The notes under the pieces were generated by a model. The model did no database searches, was not told the origin of the DNA, and was given only the letters and a program-made list of their open reading frames with translations. A stretch of 64,000 bases of DNA, taken from positions 109,571,087 to 109,635,086 of the forward strand of contig NC_080423.1 in assembly GCF_029873635.1 (NCBI RefSeq), in the 5' to 3' direction. Positions 36,401 through 48,400 of this stretch are shown here, one piece after another. Each line of letters opens with the position of its first letter. The first letter of the stretch is position 1. The DNA comes from Malania oleifera. Lineage: Eukaryota; Streptophyta; Magnoliopsida; Santalales; Ximeniaceae. Position numbers and translations under genes: made by a program.

Positions 36401-39400
36401 TTTGGTTAAATGGGATACTGTTTGCTCTCCCATTTCTTCGAGTGGTTTAGGGATAAGGAAGGTAAGACAGTTTAATGAAGCCTTGCTTGGGAAGTGGTTA
36501 TGGAGATTTGGGATGGAGACGGCTGCTCTTTGGAGGCAAGTGATAGAGGTGAAATACGGCTATGAATGGGGTGGTTGGAGGCCTATTAATGGTCCACATG
36601 GTGTTGGCTTGTGGAAAAATATTAGTCAGGGATGGCCTTCTTTTTCTTGCCAAATTCTATATGATATTGGAAATGGGTCTAAGGTGAAATTTTGGCAAGA
36701 CCATTGGTGTCGTGAGACGTCTCTTGCAGTCAGCTATCCTGATTTGTATAGATATTTCCAAGATAAAGAAGCTAGTGTGGCTGAGCTTATGAAGTTTGAT
36801 GATGGAGTCTTGTTTTGGTATGTAAGTTTCTTTAGAGGTATGCATCTTCGGGAATTAGAGGCCTTGACTGGTTTTATGGATACCATATATGGTGCATCGG
36901 TGAAGGGGAAGATAAGATGTGCTGGAAATCTGATAGAGAGAAGGGCTTTTTGGTTAGAGGTTATTATGGTATTTTAATGGGCTCCAAAGATTGTGGCTTT
37001 CCTTGTAAAAGTATTTGGAAACAAAAAATTCCATCTAGAGTAGCTTTTTTCATTTGGACTGCTGCTTGAGGGAAATGCTTAACGATTGAAAATTTACAAA
37101 AAAGAAAGGTTTGGATATTGGATTGGTGCTACATGTGCAAGTGTAATAATGAGACGGTTGATCATCTTTTTATTCATTGTCCGGTTGCAATGGACTTGTG
37201 GGTTATGGTGTTGGGTTTGTCTGGAGTGAGCTGGGTTATGCCGCAATCTGTAGAGGGACTTCTAGCATGTTGGCAAGGCAGATTTGGTCGTTATCAAAAT
37301 GGGTTTATTTGGTTGATAGTTCCTCATTGTTTATTGTGGTGTCTTTGGAGGGAGAGAAATAGTAGGTGTTTTGAAGATAAGGAAAGATCCATTTCGGACC
37401 TGAAGCTATTTTTCTTTACAACTTTGATGGACTTGTTGGCAGCTTTACAAAACCAATCATTTTCTTCTGTTTTTGATTTACTAGATTCTTGTAATTTCTG
37501 TTTTTGATTTGTTTACCCCATGTACACTCCTTGTGTACTTGGTGTTCATTTTTTATATCAATAAACTTATTATATATCAAAAAAATGAGAAATCAAATTT
37601 TGTCAAGAGTTCCTACCATCGACACTACTAGGTGATAACTTTGATTGTGTGAAGAAGTGGCTAATAACTGAGTCATCTGTTTTCACCATGAACCTTGACT
37701 GAAGTAGGTCATGTCGCCACACATGGAGACAATGGATCATCACTAGCATTTCCTTCTCATGAGTTTTGTACCTCTATTCAACTTCACTAAGCTTATGACT
37801 CTGATACCTGGTGTCATGGGTCAAGTATTTCACACTTTTGTGAAGGGTTGTGCAATGCTAACTAATGCAGTCTTGCTCAACTAGCCAACCAAACATCTAC
37901 CAAGGTTTACCAACAGAACACTTCCTTGAAAGAAATGTAAGTGCAAGTAATAAGCAATTCATGGAAGTAATGGCAAGCAAACGATAAACATCAAAGCAAC
38001 GTAATTCATTAAAGCAACATCTCTGTTAACCATGTGTGTCTAGCAAGGGAGGCAAGTAGACTAAACACGTTTATAATGGCTAGTGAATTTTACAATTGAT
38101 GAACACTCACGTTCCCATAAAGAGCTTTATATGCAAATCTCACTTTGACACTAGGAAACATCAACTTGTCTAAGGAGCCATACTCCCATTTTCACCCTAG
38201 GACACAACTACTCTTGAAAAATAAACCTACACTAGTATACACATAATGGTAATCCATCCCATACACACAAGGCAAGCAATCATAGGCAAGCATAATGCCC
38301 TAAACAAGCTTGCTTCATGATGCTAGGCAATGCGGCAAGTACAAGTGGCATCTCATGCCATCACCTTGACATGCCCTGGGCACATTTGAGCATGCACTAA
38401 GAAAAATAATATGGTAGGCGTGAGTGTCAACAGCCTCAATTTTAGAAATCTAGCACTTTATCCAATAGTTGTGCTTTGCCTTGCACACACTTGGTCATGT
38501 TGCTAGCAATGACTAGTATGCGTGTCACAAGCCGAATATTTCGCACCTTGTGAAAGGTCATACAACACTAACTAAAGGACTCTTGCTTAACCAGTCAGCC
38601 AAAGATTACCATGGTTTACCACAAGAACACATTCACATCAATTGAATGAAAAGTAAGTGAAACAAGTAAGCAATTCATGAAAGCAAATGGCAAGCAAGCC
38701 AAAAACATTGAAACAATGTAATTCAAATTACAAATTACAAATTACAAATTACAAATTACAAAAAATCAAAGTTTAGAGATCCTCTCACGATGATTGAGAT
38801 TAAGAAATTAAAAACATGAACTCATAAATCAAACCTCCTGATTTCCCAATTTCACCCATTATGATGGCAGCAAAAGCTTTTCCAAAATTCATAAATTTAT
38901 CTCAAAGAACATCTTCTCTATCCAATACTCTCAAATCAAATCTATGATTTTGTGAAACTTGAGAGCCAAGAATTATGACCCGAGAAGTGAGAATCCTTGC
39001 CAAATTTGAGTGTTGAGTCTTGAAAGTCAACCATTTGAAATTGGCAATACCACTATGGAGCAAGAGGAGGCGTGAAGGGCATGAGGCAAGGAGCTAGAGA
39101 AGAGAAGAAATGAGCAAGAAGAGATTTATAAAGTTTAAGCCTTGAGGAATCGCTGAACGACTCAATGCCAACTCATGTTTATTTTAAGTTTGTATTCCAT
39201 TGTACCATTCCATCTGTTTTTAGGTTTGCATAACTAAAATTAAACCAAATATGTTTCAGTTCTATCATTTTTTAGTTGAATTGAACCGTTTCAGGTATGT
39301 AACCAAACCGTTCAGACTGAAATGGTTCGGTTTGGCCCATTTTAACAGTTTCAACCAATGCATGCACAGCCCTACATGCTAGGTCATGCAGCAAGCACAA

Positions 39401-39425
39401 AAGTGGGCACACACAACACACACAC

Positions 39426-39463
<38 letters not shown>

Positions 39464-42400
39464 TTGTGTGTATGCATGTATATGTGTGTGTATCTATAAG
39501 AACTTTGCTCTTAGCTGTGAAGCCCACACTATCAAATTTAGGTTCATCAACCGCAGAAAGCTGAACAGGAAAAAAACAAAAGAGTACCTTGACCATCTGC
39601 ACGAAAGGGACTTGTGTGGTGCAATGTGTAATGATTGGAATTTCCCTGAATGCTACCACCATCTCTTGGCCATGCAGTAAGTGTCGCTCTAGTTGCTAAA
39701 GGAGGTAACACTCCATTCCTCGTTCTGCACAACCATAAATTACACAAAGGTCAATTATAAATTGCAAAAGATTAATTAAACATGGAATTTTCATTTAGCT
39801 TGAAGAATTTGAATTATTAAAGTTAAAAAACCATTTTTTGAAATTAATCAGCAATGATTGATACACTTAAATATAAGTGTTCACCCAAACACCAATAATG
39901 TAGACACTACTTTTTTCAAACTCCTAATTATTTTGGGTCATGAAGACATGAACTGTCTATGACCGAAATACACTCCAGGAAATTACATAGGCTCAGCCCA
40001 ACAACTCAATGATGTTAAATTTGTGCTATATATATATATATATATACACTTAAAATAATAATATTAAATATGGAGCCTGCATTTCAATAAGACAGCTCAG
40101 GATTCCTCACCAACACTTATCCACATAAAGAACCAGCATGAAAAGAATATTTTTTTAACAGTCAAGGATACAGAACCCTCTTGCCCTAAGATCCTAACTG
40201 CTACAGATTTTAGCAGCAACAACTACTATTTGTTATTCAGCCAGATTATACCTGACAGATACTCTGAGAGAAATTATAATGCACTGAAGTATATTTCAGG
40301 GTTGCATGGATCAGTTGAACACGACAGATAATGCAGAAGGTATTCGTATTATTGGATTGATTTAGATGTGAAAATGCTGGAACAATCCATTGATGCCGAG
40401 GCTGCTTGTTTGTTCAAGAGTCTTGAAGATAATTTAATTAATTTTGTTTGGAACTTTGCTACGGTCTATGGCCCAGGTGAAGGGCCTTCCAAACATCTTT
40501 TGTGGAAAGAACTGGCAGAAATTAAAGACAAATGAGATAATCCGTGGGTCATTGGGGGTGATTTCAACATGATCCTATATCCTCATGAAAAGAATGGGAC
40601 TTCTTCTGAATCTATTTGCATGTAGAAGTTCCATGACTTTGTCCATGCTCATGCTCTCATTGACCCACACACATTGGAGGCCATTTCACATGGTCAATCT
40701 TGACATCACACTCAAGAATTGATAGATTCTTAATTTCCTCTTATTGAGAGGAACACTTCCCAAAGATTACCCAATCCTTGCTTCCTTGCCCAATCTCAAA
40801 CCATTTTCCAATCCTCATTGACACAGGGAGAATCAAATGGGAGCCAACCCCTTCCAATTTTGAGAACATGTGGTTTAAACATGAAGAGCTTGATGAATAA
40901 GTCCAGGAATGGTGGCTTGAGCTGCAAATTTAAGGGAAGGCCAGCTTTGTGGTTGCCTCAAAATTGAAATTGCTCCATCTCCATCGCAAGTCAAAAGTAG
41001 GTCATTGGAGCTACAGCGGAAGATGAGTTGTGGGCTTGGAAAGGAAACAGACCAGATAAGGAAGGAAGGAGATCTCTCTCCCTCATCCCCCTTGCTATTT
41101 TTTTGGCAGTGAGAAGAGAAAGGAACAGAAGAGCCTTTGGAGGAACTAATTCTCCTATTCAGTCCGTCATGGACACCAATGGATGGCTATGATCTCTAGC
41201 TGACATTATGGACTGGTTAGAGGGGAGGGACCCCTTTGTAATCCTTGATTTATTGACACTTTTCAACAAGGGATGTTTCTCTCCTGTTGTTTTACTTTGT
41301 ACTTGGGTAGTATCCCCTTGATGCCTCTTTTTAATATAGTTTCTCTTCACTGATCCAAAAAAAAAATCATTTCAAGGTCAAAAGGTCACCTTAACATAAC
41401 ATGTGGTGCCTGCCAAAACATGAAGAGCAGTGATGAGTGCATAAAAGTGCACTCTGAACATTACTTTTTCTTGTTTATTTGCTAATTTATAAGGACAAAC
41501 TGAATATGTTAGTGGCAAGTTTCTGACTTGATCTTCATTTTATAAAGTTTTTAATTCTAATTAATTTTCAATGATTTTTATCATAGGAATGAAGTTAAGA
41601 AGATTTGGAAGTCAACCCTTAGCATAAATGAAGAAGATCAGCCACCTAGATGGGAGGAAAGAATATTGGATATGATATAATCCCGTTTTGGAAGAGTCTT
41701 CGCGCACCGTTCAGTATTTTCATCATAACTATCTCATCCGATGTCGGTTTTAGGCGATTCAAGTTGGGTTGAAAATCTTACATAATGGGCTACAATTTAT
41801 CCTGAAATAGCTTTTTGCTAACTCGGACTTTTACTAGGTCAAAAATGGGCTGCAATCCAAGTCCAAAATTTGTTAGGAGACAGCCTGGACGCATTTTGGT
41901 ATTTTAATCATAACTCTCATCTAATATCGAATTGGTGTGATTCAAGTGCGTCAGAAAGCTTACAAAAAGATCTACAATTCATTGTGAGATAGTATTTCGC
42001 TAATCCGGACATTTACTGGGTCAAAAGTGGGCCACAATCCAAGCCCGAAAACCAGAGGATATTTTTTTAGCATTTTTCTTTTTATATTATTCCATTTTTA
42101 GGGTTTTGAGGAGGCAACTATATAAAAAAAAACTCTTATTTTGAGGTGGTGGCTGGGTTTTGTGCAGGTTCTCTTTAGAGTTTATTTTTCTTTCATCTTA
42201 TTATGAGGAACTAATTCCCTAACCTTGGCTAGGGATGAACTTGATCAAATAAAGGTATTTGAATTGGTTTTTAATATATTGTTGTTCTTCAATGTTTTTA
42301 TATTTTCTATTTATTGTTCATCAATTATTATTTGTTTTATTTCGCGCTTGAATATTCATATATCTGAATCTCTTCATGGATTCAGCCATGCTTTTTCCTT

Positions 42401-45400
42401 GTAAAGATCCATGAATATGTTCAAGACAGACTATTAATTTTGTTACATTACTCCTCTGCTGCAATATTGTCTCCAAATATATTGTCGTCGTTAGATTTTG
42501 TTAACAAAGTTAATAGCTTTTGGGTTTTTGACAAGATGAATAATATTTAGAAAATTTACTTTTGAATTTATCAAAGATTTATAATTCTATATCTTCCGAT
42601 TGGGGATTTGGGATGTGAAATCTCCAGTTGAGAAAACCAATGGATTAAAAATAAATTATCTGATTTGTGAGAGGGATTCCTGATGCCTTGGTTCTTGCAA
42701 ACTTGATTTTTCATCCATAAATATTTCTAAAAAGAAGTCAATTGTCTTTTTCTTTTAAATCATTACAGATTCTTTTTATTTTTATTTGCCCATTTGTGTT
42801 CCTTTTTCCATCTCCCTGTTGAATCAACACCTCAAAGCTGTGCTACAACTACGCATTATTCTTTGGGCGTAATCAAGCAGTATATTAAGAACTTGTAATA
42901 AAATTGAATCAGACGATAAGTACCTTTTTCCTCGTGGTGGTTTATTTACTTCATGAACAAGCCGCTGCCTCGCTGCTTCCAACTCATCAACTAATCCTCC
43001 AAGGACTTCAAAAACTTCAGGGACCAGCATTAGAAGCCCACGACGTATGTGTACGTTAAAAATAGCAATCTACACACCAGAAGGGCAATTCTTTAAATAT
43101 ATACTAGAATGAAGAACATCTTAATTGTCGGTTTCCAAGCAATAGAGTGATAGACAACCCACAAATTAGATCAGATTTAGAGATTGGAGGACAACTAAAT
43201 GAATGTAGCCTAAAATACCAAGCACACCAATGGCTGATTTGAGTGCATTACAGGAAATAAATAGCATCCGGTTTCATCAACTTATTTTTGCCTTAATTGC
43301 TGATGTATTAAACCACATAGCAAACTGGCCACCCAAAGATAATAGGTTAGTATTGTGCATCAAGGCCATTACCATTTGGCTTTATACAACACCAATAAGC
43401 CTTAAGTCCCACTAGGTAGGTCAGCTACATGAATTTTTTCTGCCAATCACCCAATCAAAGGCATTTTCCTCCACTAGCATAAGAGCTATTAAATCCTTCC
43501 TCACAACCTCATTCTAGGTTATTTCGGCCTACGCCTACCCCTTTTAATACCAGAAATAATAACTAACTCACTCCTCCACATAGGTGCATTACTAGGCCTA
43601 TATTTCAAAGGCCTAAACCATCTAATTCACCCCTCCCTTATCTTCGACCAGTGTGATGTATAATTTAATGCATATATGTTTGATCCTTATCTTTTAATGG
43701 TACACCACTCATCCACCTTAACATTAGCATTTCAAAAATTTTTATTTTTGTACATATTATTTTTTTAGTTGCCCAACATTCTGATCTATAAAGCATGGCC
43801 ACATAGCCATCTTATAGAACTTACTTTTTAATTTGAAGGGTATTTTATGATCACACAACACGCCTGAGGCCTGACACGCTCCTCTATTTTACCCAACTTG
43901 CTTTAACTCTTATATTACATCCTCTTCAATTTCCCCTTCTGCTAGTATAATAGATCCAAGATATCGAAATCTACTATTGCTATAAATTTCTTGATTTTTA
44001 AGTTTAATCTTCTCTCCAATACGCCTCCTTACATTGCGAAAATTACATTTCATATATTCGGTCTTAATCATACTTATCGTAAAACCTTTACACTCTAAAA
44101 TGATTCTCCATAGTTCTAACTGAGATTTCACTCCACTCCTACTTTCATCAATCAAGAAAATATCATCCGCAAACAACAAACACCAAGGTATCTCCTTTTG
44201 GATATTCCCAGTGAGCATGGTTTTAAATCAAGGTAGTGGGTAGCGTAACATAACGGTAACAGGTGTAACGAGAAGCGTGAGTGGCGGATGTTGCATAATG
44301 GGAAGTAGGTGTAATGGCCGTGAATTTTTTTCAAGCATGCACGACCTTCTGCATATTAGCGTACTTGCGTGTTTGAAGCTTTTAACAAAGAGTTTTAGTG
44401 TATTTTGGATCCTTCAGTTCGACTAAGTTATTTGGTAAGGGCAGCAAATTTACATTTGTTTTAAACCACCATTAATAAAAAAATTACATGTATGTACGTA
44501 TTTATACTTCTCATTCTTCTTATCTATGATAAATTCTTATGTGTGCTAAATTAATTAATAAAACCAAATACATTATACACTCCATTAATCTATTAGACAC
44601 ATAAGACATACGAATAATACATAAATAAAATAACTAGAAAAGAAAGAAGGTTGAAGTTGAAAAATATAGATCATAAATATCATATTACTAATATTATCAA
44701 AATAAAATATTTTCCTAATAAGTTAGTATTTTCAAATTGTTAATTAATGCATCTCTTGTGAGTATTTAAAAAAATAGTACATTTTGTATCATTGTCATCC
44801 TTATTATAATCTTTTCCCCCACACCACATGGTATATTGAGAATGATTTATTGAAGAGAGGGGAAAAAGTAAGTAAAAAATAAAATAATTTTTTTGGCTAA
44901 CAATCCTATTGCAGTTACGTAACGGTCGTAGCAGCCTTTACGTAACGGTCACTACAGACATGATTTTTCTTCCTTGCGATTTTGTGGTGTGTAACGGTAT
45001 CGGTAACCCAAAAAACTGTTATGTAACGCATTACAAAACCGTCATAGCCGTTATTTAAAACAAAACCATGTCAATGAATTCACAAATCACTAAAGCAAAA
45101 GGATAAGGACTCATAGTTGAACCTTGATGTACACTTATTGTGATTGGAAATTCTCTAGATTCCCTTCCTACAATCCTAATGCTACTCATTACTCACATGG
45201 TTCTAAATCGCAGTTGCAGGTAGCGTAACGTAACAGTAACGTGTGTAATGGGAAGCGGGAGTAGCAGATGTTACATAACGGGAAGCAAGGTGTAAGGGCT
45301 GTGATTTTTTTCAAGCACAGACAACCTTGTGAATATTAGCGCACTTGCATGTTTTAAGTTTTTAACCCTTCTTAGAAAGAGTTTTAGTGTATTTTGGATC

Positions 45401-48400
45401 CTTTAGTTTAACTAAGTTATTTGGTAAGGGCAAGAAGTTTACATTTGTTTTAAACCACCACTAACAGAAAAATTACATGCGCACGCGCGTATTTATACTT
45501 CTTATGATAAATTCTTCTGTGTGCTAAATTAATTAATAAAACAAAATACATTATACACTCCATTAATCTATTAGACACATAAGACATACGAATAATACAA
45601 ATATAAAATAACTAGAAAAGAAAGAAGGTTGAAGTTGAAAAATATAGAATATAAATATCAAATTACGAATATTATCAAAATAAAATATTTTCCTAACAAG
45701 TTAGTATTTTCAAATTGATAATTAATGCACCTCTTGTGAGTATTTAAAAAACTAGTAATTTTGTATCATTGTCATCTTCATTATAATCTTTTCCCCCTCT
45801 TGCCACATAGTATATTAAGAATGATTTATGAAAGGGGGGGGGGGGGGAGAGACGAAAAAATAAAAAATAAAATAACTTTTTTTGGCGTAACAGCCCTGTA
45901 GCGATTACGTAATGGTCGTAACGGCCTTTACGTAACAGTCACAGTCTGTAACAGTCGTGGTCCGTAACAGCCGCTACGGCCGTGATTTTTTCTTCCCACC
46001 GATTTCGCAATGTGTAATGGTATCAGTAACCCAAACAGTTGTTACATAACGGCGTTCCATAACGGCCGCAGCCGTTATATAAAACCATGGTTACTCAATC
46101 ATACATATCCTTAATAACCTCAATATATCTACTGCATACTCTCTTTTTTCTAAAACCCACCAAAGAACTTTCCTAGGTATGCTATCATAGGTTTTCTCTA
46201 AGTCAATAAAAACCATATGAAAGTCTGTCATCTTTTCACTAAATTTTTCCATTAATCTTCTTAGAAGATAAATAGCTTATGTAGTCAATCTTACAGGCAT
46301 AAAAGCAAATTGATTCTCTAAAACTCCAATTTCAAGTCTTATTCTTTGTTCAATTATCCTTTCCCATAATTTCACCGTATGACGTATAATCTTAATTCCA
46401 CGATAGTTATTATAGTTTTGAATATCACTTTTTTTTAATAAAGGTATTAACATGTTTTTCCTCCATTGCTCTAGTATTCTCTTGGTTTTTGTAATTGTGT
46501 TGAATAGATTAGTTATCCATATATTTCTTTTATCCTCTATCGTTTAGCTTTTTATCAAGTTAAAAACACCATTATCAACTCCTTATATAAATCTATTTTT
46601 AGAGACCATTCCGTAGCTCATTTTATCTTGAGTTTACAGATAGAGACCACGAATCAATTGCAAAAAACATTACCTTTACAATACAAATAGAAACATCATG
46701 CAAACTAGCACCATAAATTTTGAGAGCTATATGCCTTATTCCTAATTAATAGTTCACAAATGAAAACTATATATGGCCAATCCTAACCATGTTTGTAAAT
46801 AAATCAACCATTGAAACAAGAGAACTCCAAGAGTGATACTTGACACGTGGGTCCAAATTCTAGATCTTTCACAATTGGCCCGTGTCTACATATAAATTAT
46901 AAATGACAACAACAGGAGCATGAAAACTAACGTTAATATAATTGTATAATCACCACTTATTGCAAAGCTCAATCATAAAATGACAGTAATAATCTTGAAG
47001 TGATGTGTAAAAGACCTTCAAACCAGCAGGAGCCAAAACTTCAAGAGTCTTGATAGGTTTGTATTCCATGCCAAACACTCGTTGCACCCCATCTGTCATT
47101 GACAATTTAAGGCACCTCTTAATCCCAGAAGTAGCATTCTGGTACCTACCTCGAAGCGGACAACTAATATTTACTATCTCATCAACCTGCAAAAATATGA
47201 GAAACGTGAGAAAAAGCTCAACTAAGACCTCATCTCTAATTCAAATATCCTACAAAAAAACTTTAGATTTTACCAAAATAGATTTGAGAGTATGGAATTT
47301 TAGAGAAAAATATTTATGAATTTGAACATTTCATAAAAGACATAGTGCATATAGTCAAAAAGGCTTTATTGTCAAATATATGTTTTTTGTCCACTAATAA
47401 GACTATTAGTTTCTCTCCAACTTCTTAATGGGACCATGCTTATCTTCAAGCCTAAGAGTAAATATTATATAATTTACCTAGACAACATTATTAAAAACCA
47501 ATGATTTAAATTTCATGCATTCAACCTATAGGACAATAGAATATACAAAATTTGAATATATTATATTCAAGTCATCAACATTATTTGGAAGAGGAATGGA
47601 GAACAACAACAGCAATAACTACAACCAAGCCTTAAGTCCCAATAGGTGGAGTCGGCTACATGAATTCTCTTTATCCAATTCACTTGATCAAATGCGTTTT
47701 CTTTTGATAGCTTGAGAGCTATTAAATCCTTCTTCAATATGTCATTCCAAGTTAATTTAGGTCTATCCCTACCCTCCTGCTACAAATAACAATAGCATGC
47801 TCACTCCTCCTCACTGGAACACTATTTGGCTTGCATTTCAAGTGTCCAAACCATCCAAGTCATCCCTCCTTTATCTCCTATTGGTGCAAAGTCCAACTTA
47901 TCATGAATATGTTTGCTTCATAATTTATCATTTAATGTCATACCATTCATCCACATTAACATTTACATTTCAGCAACTTTTACTTTTTGAATATGTTATT
48001 TCTTATTTACCCAACATTATGATTCATTTAGCATAGCTAGTCTTATATCCGTGTTATAGAGATTTCCTCTTACTTTTAAGGTTATTCTACAATCACACAG
48101 TAGGCTCAAAGCACTACTCCATTTTATGCAACCAACTTGAACTCTAAGTATTACATCCTCTTCAATTTTTCCTTCCACTTGCATAATAGACCCAAGGTAT
48201 CAAAGTATACTAGTGCTATTAATTTCTTGACCTTCAAGTTTAATATTTTCTCTAATATTAGAACTTCCTTAGGTACCTTCTCATCATAGTAGTTAAAAGT
48301 GCGCCTCAGGCTAGCGCCTCATACCATGCGAGGCGAGGCGACCTGCAAAAGGCGAGATGAGGTGCAGTGAGGCGCGCCTTGAAAAATTTGAGTTTGTTAA

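Larger units (their letters stand above)
31112..38322 (-). mobile_element. Second Ty3/gypsy copy, broken, with L1 inserted (fossil)
   Basis: LTRs related to those at 10.4 and 18.9 kb lie at 31112-31625 and 37812-38322. A primer site (TACC preceded by TCTGA, about 37799-37811) adjoins the right one, so the element reads on the minus strand. The best-preserved part is the RNase H end and integrase at 32499-33190 (zinc finger with CVICQQDK, and a core starting VIDRFSKY). The L1 at 33191-37582 splits it. Without the L1 only about 2.8 kb remains, so much of gag and pol is gone. The termini abut TTGGG and CTAGG, a possible decayed 5-bp target duplication within the 78-bp array. It lies in RMI1 intron 4, in the sense orientation. 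Confidence 0.88.
43390..46570 (-). mobile_element. RTE-clade LINE copy in RMI1 intron 2, interrupted by two hAT elements
   Basis: The 3' motif AAGCCTTAAGTCCCACTAGG is at 43399. The minus strand at 43910-44215 encodes the RT core around the catalytic FADD ([18 protein letters not shown]) and the YLGS region. The rest continues at 45071-45195 and 46090-46570. It is 5' truncated and not coding-competent, and it lies in the same sense as RMI1. Confidence 0.88.
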
